Shown: in pieces, positions 1-7,531 of the stretch
Position numbering within the stretch: position 1 is the stretch's first letter
Layout: each line of letters starts with the position of its first letter
Source: Cylindrotheca closterium
Lineage: Eukaryota; Bacillariophyta; Bacillariophyceae; Bacillariales; Bacillariaceae
Assembly (NCBI GenBank): GCA_933822405.4
Contig: CAKOGP040001830.1
Location: 1-16,516, forward strand
Direction: 5' to 3'
DNA: 16,516 nt
The notes under the pieces: model-generated
The model's input: the letters and a program-made list of their open reading frames with translations, nothing else
Database searches by the model: none
Told to the model about the DNA's origin: nothing
Position numbers and translations under genes: made by a program

Positions 1-459
1 GGAACAAGTCAGATAGAGAGCCCGACCAAACAATAGATGAGATAGCCACTAACAAATCTATTTTAGTTTGTACTCTTGGGATCCTTGAAGCTACTCTAGA
101 CTGTACTCTTGACTCCCTTGGGCCACTCGACTTTGATCTGATCGATCGTGGATTGAGCACCGCTAACATTCCAAATGCCACGCTCATTCCTAAGCATTGT
201 ACTGATCATGACCAAAACGTACTGGACTCCACGGCTGTTGGAACTGGAGAGGCTAAGCCAACATTCAATCAAGTAGACAGTCATAATTGTAATAGAGCCT
301 TACTCTTTACTACTATGAACGGACATTCTGCTTTAGAGTGTGCAATCGATTTCTGCCAATCCTTTGCCTATGCAAATCCAATAGATGGACCCCATGAAGT
401 CCATCGTCCACCAACTTCTGAACTAGCTAGAGTTGAACGTAGCATGGAAGAAAGATCAT

Positions 460-621
460 ATCAACCTGGATCGCACCAGTGCAACTCAAGTCGCACTGCC
501 AGAGCTTGAGATCTATCAGTCTCACAAGCAACCCTTAACTCAAGAGGCGCGCTTTGAACTGGTGCTGTATCAATCTCACAAGCAATCCTCAACCCAACAG
601 GCACGCTTTGATGATGATACT
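460..621 (+). repeat. 54-bp tandem repeat, about 3 units
   Basis: Two clear 54-bp units start at 514 and 568 (both begin TATCA(G/A)TCTCACAAGCAA). A more diverged unit precedes them at about 460-513. In one frame each unit encodes 18 residues with the pattern YQSHKQ..TQ.AR. The period is a multiple of three, so the repeat would keep a reading frame. It lies inside the degenerate copia region, and I do not know a protein with this repeat. Confidence 0.6.
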
Positions 622-719
622 CGAAAGCCTGACAGGAGAAATGGTCCACCACCTTGCAACAGTTTTGAGCATGGATTATAACCCAAACTGAGGTTGAACT
701 GAAGAACCCAAGCTCGGCT

Positions 720-1082
720 GTGAAGTCTTGTGAACGCGATTGGGAGCGCCTTCGCAGCTACTTTGCATGGTTGCCCAAGCTAGTCATCCAGAAGAACTCG
801 GAACACTACTTGGAAGACTCAACTCAACTAGCTACAATAACTACTATAGATATTACAGTACTGGCGGCATCCAACTTTGTCTCTAGAAGTCTAGTCACCA
901 AATCTGAGCCCGGCAATGCCGCAACTTCCTACTTGCTGGAAAGCACAGATGCAGCACACGCCATGGCACTGAATCGCCAAGCTACAATGATAGTATCATT
1001 GAGCGGTCTCCAGGCCTATACCACCAATGTGCTTGTAGCGGAGCTAACCAAAGTCTTCACTTTGATGGCACAACTACAATAA
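720..1082 (+). pseudogene. degenerate copia pol fragment (pre-integrase region)
   Basis: The frame opens with DWERLRSYFAWLPKLVIQK followed closely by DSTQLA. From memory this resembles the W-LR-YF-WLP--VIKKT---TTQ block that precedes integrase in diatom copia polyproteins. The remaining residues to 1082 are not recognisable as integrase, and no HHCC or DDE signature is visible. The frame starts at a GTG, not an ATG, and ends in TAA. I infer a decayed piece of the polyprotein of copy A. An unrelated host fragment is the main alternative. Confidence 0.4.
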
Positions 1083-1585
1083 GCTCAAGCGACGATACAA
1101 TCACACATGGGCTCACTACAACTACAATCAATGGTATAGATCTTTGTCACTGTACATTGGCAGTGAGCGACTTCCTCCATTGGACATACATTGATGACTG
1201 GACAACTTTGTCAATTGGACGGAAGCAATTTGAACGAAGACTACTAGCTAAGACTGAAATGGTAAAAATTATCCACTTAGCAACTTGTCTATGTACCAAC
1301 GCTTTCTACATGAAGCAATCAACCACTTCAACTGAAGACCAAATGGATTCTGACCATATTGTTGCTCAGATTCATGGGGAGCAGACAACTGGTCTGCAAC
1401 CACTGCTCAAAGGCAATGAGCCACTCCTTGATGGCTTGCCTCGACATATAACTAAACAGTATAAGACGACATTGTACCACCTACACATACGGCATGCCTT
1501 GTTGCCATTAAGTCATGTAAACGAAGTTTTTCACCTGAAAAGGTTTTCTTCGACTCATATTGATGGAACCAAGACTACTGAGACT

Positions 1586-1807
1586 GTTACCAACAGCCCA
1601 TCAAGACCTAATACAAAACCGCACAAGCGACATATTGTACTGTCGTTCCACCGTGTTAGAGAGGTTATTGCATCCAATACACTCTCCTTTCTACACATCG
1701 AAGGTGCTAAACACCCGGCCGATATCCTTAGCAAAAGATATCAATAAATATGGCCACAGCTACGTACAATACTTTCCTGAGTAGATGACACAGCTGAGGA
1801 GGATTAG
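1586..1807 (+). pseudogene. copia RNase H C-terminus (copy A), interrupted
   Basis: The translated end reads VTNSPSRPNTKPHKRHIVLS, then FHRVREVIASNTLSFLHIEG and KHPADILSK. It aligns with the copy B RNase H tail (AKLHKQH, FHHVKEAVASNMLSF, NPADILSK). The conserved Asp of PADILSK is kept. A TAA at 1745-1747 and a TGA at 1778-1780 interrupt the frame. The original end is the TAG at 1805-1807, because the residues IWPQL and EED before it match IWPVL and QED in copy B. The upstream RNase H residues, including the YGSE-type Glu and DNES-type Asp, are not found in frame, so this copy cannot encode an active enzyme. Confidence 0.75.
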
Positions 1808-1826
1808 GTCCTCACTCACTCACCCA

Positions 1827-1835
1827 TTTGGGGAG
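1827..1835 (+). promoter_or_regulatory. polypurine tract of copy A
   Basis: TTTGGGGAG lies immediately before the TG that opens the LTR at 1836. The identical string sits in the same place in copy B (9301-9309). A polypurine tract primes plus-strand DNA synthesis in LTR retrotransposons; the position and conservation between copies support the call. Confidence 0.7.
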
Positions 1836-2103
1836 TGACAGAATTGTATCAAGAACGGGTTTTGTGACTCGGACCAATACGATTCAATCGTTAGCAGTCT
1901 TATGGGTCTTATAGTAATTAGTAGTAAAATAGATATGATGACGTGTCGTCGGATGAGAACAGTTGGAACTTTGCGCCTCAAGCGCATCAACTGTTCGTCA
2001 ATTCCCGATCAACTCATCGCGTCATGTTTTGTTTACCTTGAATTGATATCTTTATCTTCTAGTGTAATCTCGAGCGTTCACCAAGAATAATAATATTCTG
2101 TCA
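1836..2103 (+). repeat. 3' LTR of copia copy A
   Basis: The LTR begins TGACAGAAT (1836-1844) and ends ATTCTGTCA (2095-2103), a perfect 9-bp terminal inverted repeat with the usual TG...CA. It is 268 bp long and directly follows the polypurine tract. An internal stem-loop lies at 1957-1996. The sequence shares TGACAGAATT and a GAATTGATATC block with the copy B LTR. No second copy of this LTR is in the window, so no age can be read from an LTR pair. The five bases after it are TGTCT; the matching target duplication would be outside the window. Confidence 0.8.
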
Positions 2104-2323
2104 TGTCTCATAATACTGCAACGATTATATTTATAAGCATGTACCAGGTATTAATGCTGGTCCCTACCAGGATATGCCGTTATTGATGGCTCAACATGAC
2201 GGATAGATGTAGACAGAATGCGCACCAGCGGCACCGTAGGCGCCGTGGAAATTCACGGACCCCAAGACATTCCTGGATATATACCGTATAAGGGTTAATA
2301 ACAAGATATTATTAATACGCAGC

Positions 2324-2329
2324 TTTATT
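2324..2329 (-). promoter_or_regulatory. possible polyadenylation signal of the CinA-NMNAT gene
   Basis: The minus strand reads AATAAA about 52 bases past the stop codon at 2381. The stretch 2104-2380 otherwise has no gene and serves as the 3' flank. Diatom poly(A) signals are loose, so this is only suggestive. Confidence 0.3.
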
Positions 2330-2380
2330 CAAATAAGTCCTATTATACTCCTTTTTGTTTTTTACAGAAATAGAGAGAGG

Positions 2381-3988
2381 CTACCGGTACTTCACTTTGC
2401 TCCAACTATCTCGAATTTCGGTGCTGCTTATATCCGAGCGAAAATTTTCTTCACTTATTGTGGTGAACATGTCGTTGACTGCCGCCGGAAGCTGGCTAAT
2501 TTCTTCACTTCCAGAAACAAATCGATGACTCAAGGCTCGTCCACCGACTAAAAATCGAGTGCCTCCCATTTCTTGTAGTGCCGATACCATCTTACTTTCA
2601 TCGTTGCCGTAATATTTCCGATCAATCAACCTAACCAGGGTATCTGCGCCAATTACAAAGGACATTTTCGGACAAGAGTTGTCAAAGGTCGCGATGCACT
2701 TTTGAATTTCTGAAACCTTGTCCGAAAAAAGTGGTGCCATCGTCAGAATAATTCCCCAGTGACTCGGTGGAGATTCTAGCTCCAGAAAGTACTGAATCCG
2801 CTCCACAACAGACCGAGGATCGATTGCAGGCTTGTCCGCGTTCAAAAGACTTAGCTCGAAATACGTTGCTCTCTTCTCGCTTCGACTGCACGGTCTTCTG
2901 TCCTGCTCTGCCTGCAGCGCAGCTTCGGCCAGCGCAATGTGCCCTTTGTGAGGAGGGTTAAAGCTTCCCGGAAAAATCAAAGAGCCGTTGGGTATAACTG
3001 GTGCAGCCAAGGCTTGAAAGGATACTGGATGACCACTCTTGTATAGAGGAATGAGGACAGCAATCGCTTGGGCTCCATCCACAACTCTTTTCACTGTAGT
3101 CTCGGTATCTATTCCTTCGACGCATGTGTATTCGGTCTCTATTCTAATCGCCTTTTCTTCTCTTTCTTCGTGCAAATCGTCCACAGTATTGCTTCCAGAG
3201 CTGACAAAATCGATAGCCCGCAAAACCCAATTCGAGACGCATATATCCTGTTCTTCACGTGTCCTTCCTGAACCATCTAACAGAATGCTTAAACAAACCT
3301 CCCTTCCGTCTGCTCTCGTAGCTACAATGAATGCCGTTGATTTCTCTCCAGAGTCCGAAAACGAAGTCAAGGTGGAGGTACAGCCAACACCGACACAGTG
3401 CGGCATACGCCGGCAATCAGAAGTTTGGTGTAGCGATTTTAATAGTGCGGCTTTGGATGCCAAGCGAGAAGCCTCCATGGAAGTGTAAAAAAAACCAGTG
3501 GTATCAGAAGGGAGCCCAACGTAAGAGAGATACGATTTCCGTGAGTACGTGATGCAGCCTTCCAAAAGCAGTTGGGAAGCTCCAGAAGTTGATGACAATG
3601 CAGACAAGGCTTTCCCTCCACCTCCTGCTACAGCGATACAACAGCTGTTTCTCTCGGATTCGTCCAGCGCTAGATTTCGCTTCATCAGCTCCTTTGCTTT
3701 GGCGTCCAGTGTCTCGGCCGAGAAAACACTGGAACTCATTGAGGCTATAACGACTGTTTGCGATGTAGATTGTTGGATACTCCTCCGGAGGAACGTGTTG
3801 AACATACAATTGCACCTTTCAATTGGCAAGCAATCTACACTACCGAGTAGAGCGAAGGCAAAAAAGCAACGTAGAAGCTCAAGTGGACTATTGTGGGTGC
3901 ACGAAGCTGTAAACATTCGACCTTCATCAATATTGTCCTCGGGAACACTTGCAGAAAACGTTTTGGGGGACAATTCTTTCGGGAGCAT
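2381..3988 (-). CDS. CinA/PncC-like domain fused to NadD/NMNAT-like nucleotidylyltransferase
   Basis: A single uninterrupted frame of 535 codons ends in TAG. Residues about 115-270 resemble the CinA C-terminal (NMN deamidase, PncC) fold: a Gly-rich loop AVAGGGGKA, then SGASQLLLEG, TYSRKSYLSYVGLP, and a REEQD helix near 245. Residues about 335-530 are a nucleotidylyltransferase: IFPGSFNPPHKGH with the HxGH motif at 347-350, VIGADT at 445-450, and the closing ISSTEIR at 520-526. Such enzymes join ATP to (nicotinic acid) mononucleotide to make NAD precursors. In bacterial PncC the Gly-rich loop reads like ESCTGG with a Ser nucleophile; here it is VAGGGG, so the N-terminal half may not deamidate NMN. 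From memory similar fusions exist in plants and algae. The start is uncertain. ATG codons at 3988, 3916, 3805 and 3739 are in frame. The one at 3805 would give an Arg/Ser/Thr-rich leader with no acidic residue, like a mitochondrial presequence, and the one at 3916 a hydrophobic, signal-like leader. Confidence 0.88.
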   Translation of the reverse strand: MLPKELSPKTFSASVPEDNIDEGRMFTASCTHNSPLELLRCFFAFALLGSVDCLPIERCNCMFNTFLRRSIQQSTSQTVVIASMSSSVFSAETLDAKAKELMKRNLALDESERNSCCIAVAGGGGKALSALSSTSGASQLLLEGCITYSRKSYLSYVGLPSDTTGFFYTSMEASRLASKAALLKSLHQTSDCRRMPHCVGVGCTSTLTSFSDSGEKSTAFIVATRADGREVCLSILLDGSGRTREEQDICVSNWVLRAIDFVSSGSNTVDDLHEEREEKAIRIETEYTCVEGIDTETTVKRVVDGAQAIAVLIPLYKSGHPVSFQALAAPVIPNGSLIFPGSFNPPHKGHIALAEAALQAEQDRRPCSRSEKRATYFELSLLNADKPAIDPRSVVERIQYFLELESPPSHWGIILTMAPLFSDKVSEIQKCIATFDNSCPKMSFVIGADTLVRLIDRKYYGNDESKMVSALQEMGGTRFLVGGRALSHRFVSGSEEISQLPAAVNDMFTTISEENFRSDISSTEIRDSWSKVKYR

Positions 3989-4506
3989 TACGAGTTCCCC
4001 TTTACTGCTGTTTTCGGTCGTTCGCGCCGTTAAATCGTTAATTGGAACAGAGAGTGTCCGTCATTCGTACGTTTAGATAGTTTAAGCTAGAGATTGATTC
4101 GCACACATCTTGTAAAATCCCCATGTTTGTCATCGTACTCGTTTTCGTCCCGAATCTCTCGTACCTCGCTACTCAATTTAACGGTTTATTAGACCCAAGC
4201 AATCCACAATGGATAGAGGAGCCTGGGAAGGCTTTCGAATAATATCTGTTTGAGGAAATCGCCTCATTCAGCCATGGTTAGGATCACCATCGTCGTATCG
4301 ATCTCGTGATTTTTTTTCATGCCACAATTTCGGCGTTCGGATGCGCACCGAAGGCTAATCACGTCGCAGCGTTAACTAAATTGTTCGCTAGCGAAGGCTA
4401 AACGGCAGACGTGCCATGCGTGCAACCATCCGTGCCACGTTTATATACAGCTAATATGAGATGCTTCGACGTTTAGGGCTAAATTATTTGAAGTTGCCAG
4501 ATATCA
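3989..4506. other. intergenic, no gene seen
   Basis: This stretch probably includes the promoter of the divergent-side gene ending at 3988. The frame of that gene stays open upstream to a TGA near 4055 but has no earlier ATG. I see no conserved coding, RNA gene or repeat between 4080 and 4506. Confidence 0.5.
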
Positions 4507-4511
4507 CCAAC
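4507..4511. repeat. target site duplication, left (CCAAC)
   Basis: CCAAC directly precedes the TG of the left terminal repeat at 4512. The same five bases follow the CA of the right repeat at 4982-4986. A 5-bp duplication is the usual product of LTR-element integration. Confidence 0.8.
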
Positions 4512-4621
4512 TGACGTATCCCACAGAAGATGCGTACATTACCTTAGTAAAAGGATTGTTACCACGACCTTAACGCGGTATTTAATGTTGTATTGTTAGT
4601 CGTGTGTGCTGTTACACGGCA
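4512..4621. repeat. TRIM terminal direct repeat, left
   Basis: Runs from TGACGTATCC to ACACGGCA and is 109/110 identical to 4872-4981. It carries the canonical TG...CA ends. Confidence 0.9.
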
Positions 4622-4871
4622 TTCTACCCCTATGAAGGAGAGCTGCGAAGCAATGATGCTTCATGAAAGTTTACAGTTCGCTGGCCAGGCGAGAGGTTGT
4701 GAGATCCATCGAATCGGAAAGGGGGGATTTTGACCTAATTGACTATATACAGCGTGGACCTGTTGTGTGACGAATACTGAGTCGTGCTGCACCTGTTGTC
4801 CAGCGGCTGTCTGGAGTCGATGTTGCGACCGCCACAACTTTCTTTTTCTCTGGAAGAGTCTCTGATCAGAA

Positions 4872-4981
4872 TGACGTATCCCACAGAAGATGCGTACATT
4901 ACCTTAGTAAAAGGATTGTTACCACGACCTTAACGCAGTATTTAATGTTGTATTGTTAGTCGTGTGTGCTGTTACACGGCA
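4872..4981. repeat. TRIM terminal direct repeat, right
   Basis: Matches 4512-4621 except for A at 4937 in place of G at 4577. The offset between the repeats is exactly 360 bp. Confidence 0.9.
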
Positions 4982-4986
4982 CCAAC
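4982..4986. repeat. target site duplication, right (CCAAC)
   Basis: The same CCAAC as at 4507-4511, immediately after the element's terminal CA. Confidence 0.8.
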
Positions 4987-5086
4987 GTTCGCCTTCTGGC
5001 GATTCTCTCCAGTGATTTCTGACTTCAAGTCCGACACTTTTTGGGTGTAAACGGCGAACTTTCGTATTTTCGGATCCTAAGTTGGG

Positions 5087-5102
5087 AACTTTCGTGAAAG
5101 TT
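5087..5102. repeat. 16-bp palindrome AACTTTCGTGAAAGTT
   Basis: Perfect 7-bp arms surround GT. Close relatives of this palindrome occur at 4660-4671 and in both arms of the hairpin at 7364-7439. Its role is unknown. Confidence 0.5.
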
Positions 5103-5226
5103 GGCATGACCGTCGTACGTGGACGTGGACGAGGGACAGACGGTGAAATCCCAAAAATATTCAACATCAAACATCAACATCAACATCATTCGCAAAACAA
5201 GACACAGCACAACACAGCACAGCTCA

Positions 5227-5292
5227 CAACGCAACGCAACGCAACACAACACAACACAACGCAACACAACTCAACACAACACAACACAACGC
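5227..5292. repeat. pentanucleotide microsatellite (CAACA/CAACG)n
   Basis: About 13 units of CAACR with a few substitutions (for example CAACT near 5270). A looser CAACAT/ACAGC-rich stretch precedes it from about 5168. It produces long low-complexity open frames on both strands, which I do not count as genes. Confidence 0.9.
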
Positions 5293-5411
5293 TATCTTGC
5301 CACTGCACTGCTTTCTACTTCTTACTGCTGCTAAAGTGGGCGGAGATTGGAGCAAAACATCCAGTTTTTCAGCAGCAGGAGGGTCTGGAACTTGTTGAAG
5401 TCTACTAGCAA

Positions 5412-6192
5412 CTAGCAATCTTGCCTTGAGGAACAAATGCCAGTTCCAAGATATCGTCTCCTTTTGGTTAAGGGGCATCGGACATCACCTTGCTTGCCAT
5501 TTACTTCATGTAGGCTCAAACTCGTTTCCCCATTCGAACATAGTTCTTCTTTGCTTAACCTGGATTTTCTTTCATTCATTGCAACATTGGGATCTATGCC
5601 TTCTAGTAGCTCATCTAGCCTTTTCAATGCTTCAAATTCAATAGCTTCAGCTGTGTCCATCACTTGTTGAAGAGTGGCGGTGGTACTCTTCAAGACCGCC
5701 TTCTGTTGTTGAATAATGACATAGTCTTCCAGATGAAGGCTGTGCTTGCAATCAGAAAGATACTTGAAATAGTACTTGACACCGCTTGAACTCTGCTTTT
5801 TGTCAACAGGTAACTGATTGTTTTGATGACGAAGGGTCACAATACAAGTTGCCAATGTCACTCCTGCATCTCCAAGTTTCTTATCTGAATGGTTCCCATC
5901 AGAGATAGATGTTGTGATCGATCTCATAGTTTGTGTGTGTAGTAGTGCAGAAAGGCGTGTGCATGATGATGGACAAGTAGATGCTGCCACAATATCCATG
6001 CTCACCTCTGAAAAATGTAGTCTCTTTGGCAAGAATTTTCTTGTCAGCAGTACCATGATCAGGTGTCTTCATACATGCTAGCTTCTTCTTAGTATTCAGA
6101 TGCTCTCTGTGAGAGGCTGCTAGCTGTGTCTCAAGATGACCAAGTCCTTTTGACAGAACTGAGATTTCAGCCGTCTGCCATGCATTTTCCAA
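5412..6192 (-). CDS. spliced gene fragment, coiled-coil, possibly sorting-nexin BAR region
   Basis: Two minus-strand frames can be joined by a 121-nt intron, 6005 down to 5885, with donor GTGAGC after 6006 and acceptor TTCAG before 5884. The codon split G|AT gives Asp and keeps the frame. Exon 1 (6192-6007) begins after a likely acceptor CTAG, reads LENAWQTAEISVLSKGLGHL and has no ATG at its start. At least one upstream exon is therefore expected. Exon 2 (5884-5412) ends in TAG. The product is helix-rich. LEDYVIIQQQKAVLKSTTAT near 5735-5675 resembles the (L)KEY-LY---LKAVLK---- helix of SNX4/7/30-type BAR domains, which curve endosomal membranes. That match is from memory and weak. The last 40 residues are Arg/Cys-rich and unlike a BAR domain. 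It could be an active gene, a pseudogene, or another coiled-coil protein. Confidence 0.4.
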
Positions 6193-6214
6193 CTAGTATG
6201 TTTACTGTTTGCTG

Positions 6215-6590
6215 TTATGTAGTCAGCAATTTCTTTGTCCTCATGGTATGGTAGCTAGTCCATGTTTCAGGATACAATGACATTGTTTTCTGGGCCATTT
6301 TTAATTGAAACCTAGTACTAGCTAGTACACTTGGTGGGCTCAAAACCGCCCAAAGCTTTGTGTACCATTCAGGAAACCAATCATCAGCCTTGTCAATAAA
6401 ATGAGGATGATTCTTACACTGCAGCCAGCAATCCAAAAAGTGTTGGCCAAAATACTGCTTCAAGGAACTCTTGTCAATTGGGATAGTCTATTGCTTGGAG
6501 TTGTGCAAAGTGTCAGATGGATTTGCTCTACAGACCAGAATGGGTGCCTCAACGCCCTGTCTGTTTCAATGAGCAATCCCTGAGATCGAA
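6215..6590 (-). other. possible upstream exons, unrecognised coding-like stretches
   Basis: Two minus-strand stretches look coding but have no ATG. From 6487 down to 6215 the frame reads TIPIDKSSLKQYFGQHFLD and later DDWFPEWYTKLWAVL, rich in Trp and Phe. From about 6590 down to 6465 another frame reads GLLIETDRALRHPFWSVEQ. A TAG sits just before 6487 and could be part of a splice acceptor (AATAG). They could be upstream exons of the gene ending at 5412 or parts of a different, decayed gene. I do not recognise the family. Confidence 0.25.
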
Positions 6591-6600
6591 TCTACGCCGG

Positions 6601-7363
6601 CTATGGTCTGCCTTTGGGCACCAGCGACTCTGGGCCTCAGCCTCTGGAATAAGCAGTAGTCTTATTCAATCAAAGGTCTTACTTTATTATCTCTTATATT
6701 CGTTTGGACCTCAACGTCCACAATACTATTCTTGCCAGAACTCAATCGATAGTGAGACTCTCGATTGAAGTTCAAGATCATCTTACAAATTCTCACGATT
6801 CTCATTCTTGATCACCTTTCTACGTGATGACGCGTTCCAACATACTGCGTTTCATAATACGCATGATCGACACTCACGTCACTGCCGCGTAACGTCACAT
6901 AGACCATTGATCAATAATCGACCAATATGATTGCTCAATATATCAATACCTCCAACACAAAGGAAACAGCAAAAACCTGTAACATAGCGTTGCAAGTTTT
7001 CATTTGCGATTTTGTCTTCACCAATGCTATCAGCAGGATCAAGTCCATTCATCTTCCTGTATCTATGTGAAGTTCAGCCATCTCGGTGTAGTATTCACCC
7101 CATACTTTGGCTTTGATGATTGCCCTAGTCTTGGACCCTTGGCAATGACGATTGATGTCATGGGCAAGAAGCTTGCTGATGAACTGCTGCAGCCTGGTCC
7201 AGAACAATGACGATGGTTCAGTTTGGCTCAGTCTTTTTGTGTTCTATATATTGTGATTGGCATATCACCTATGAATAGTTGTAGTAGTGCAGTTTACATT
7301 TATCATTTGTCCTTGGTAGTAGTGGTGGCCGGTCTGGCATCAACCGTCAATGCATCACATGAG
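6601..7363. other. AT-rich spacer, no gene recognised
   Basis: No convincing coding, tRNA or LTR is seen. An open frame at 7004-7210 matches nothing I know. If copy B ever had a 5' LTR it should lie here, but nothing resembling the LTR at 9310-9620 is visible. Confidence 0.4.
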
Positions 7364-7456
7364 GTTTCATGAAAGTTGGTTCTCCTTGGTAGAAAAGGTA
7401 CGGGGCTTCGCCCGGAACCCCTTTCAACTTTCATGAAACTTCGCGCTTCGCGCGAA
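7364..7456. repeat. nested hairpins upstream of copia gag
   Basis: GTTTCATGAAAGTTG (7364-7378) and its exact reverse complement (7425-7439) form 15-bp arms around 46 bases. The loop contains a GC-rich GGGGCTTCGCCC that could fold on itself. A second hairpin, TTCGCGC/GCGCGAA with a TTC loop, follows at 7440-7456. It lies 75 bases before the gag start and could be part of the element's leader or an independent fold-back insertion. Confidence 0.7.
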
Positions 7457-7531
7457 ACTTGGCATTTTTTGACCTGAAACCAAACAATACATCAAAAACA
7501 ACAAAAATCGTCCACACATCATCGCATCACA

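Larger units (their letters stand above)
1..2103 (+). mobile_element. Ty1/copia LTR retrotransposon, decayed 3' portion (copy A)
   Basis: This is the 3' part of a copia-type element; its 5' LTR and most of gag lie left of the window or are lost. Support comes from three places: a pre-integrase-like stretch near 740-840, an RNase H C-terminus ending in PADILSK at 1586-1807, and a polypurine tract followed by an LTR at 1836-2103. The space between the pre-integrase block and the RNase H end is only about 750 bp, so most of integrase and reverse transcriptase is missing. Reading frames are broken by stops and shifts. Copy B (7532-9620) has the same 3' end, so the two belong to one family. The first 450 bp hold an open stretch (153-509) that I do not recognise. 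The assignment to copia is secure at the 3' end and weaker at the 5' end. Confidence 0.65.
4512..4981 (-). mobile_element. TRIM-like miniature LTR retroelement, 470 bp, complete
   Basis: Two 110-bp direct repeats (4512-4621 and 4872-4981) begin TG and end CA and enclose 250 bp with no coding capacity. A 5-bp CCAAC duplication flanks the whole. This is the architecture of terminal-repeat retrotransposons in miniature, which move using proteins of autonomous LTR elements. The orientation is inferred. On the minus strand a purine-rich AGGGGTAGAA abuts the downstream repeat, as a polypurine tract should, and TGATCAGAG follows the upstream repeat, loosely like the initiator-Met primer site of copia elements. 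The repeats differ at one position (G4577 versus A4937), so insertion looks recent. The autonomous partner is not evident; the ends do not match the copia LTRs in this window. Confidence 0.82.

Noticed and set aside
3549..4076. 175-codon plus-strand frame and others inside 2381-3988
   Set aside because: They are antisense or shifted shadows of the CinA-NMNAT gene, which has clear motifs.
5082..5478. Open frames over the CAACA microsatellite on both strands
   Set aside because: A pentanucleotide repeat without stops gives long low-complexity frames; no conserved sequence flanks it.
6576..6622. tRNA-like stretch near GATCGAATCT
   Set aside because: It resembles a B box only loosely; no A box, acceptor stem or anticodon arm could be folded.
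6601..7531. 5' LTR of copia copy B
   Set aside because: No sequence like TGACAGAATT or the rest of the LTR at 9310-9620 occurs here, so a 5' LTR cannot be annotated.
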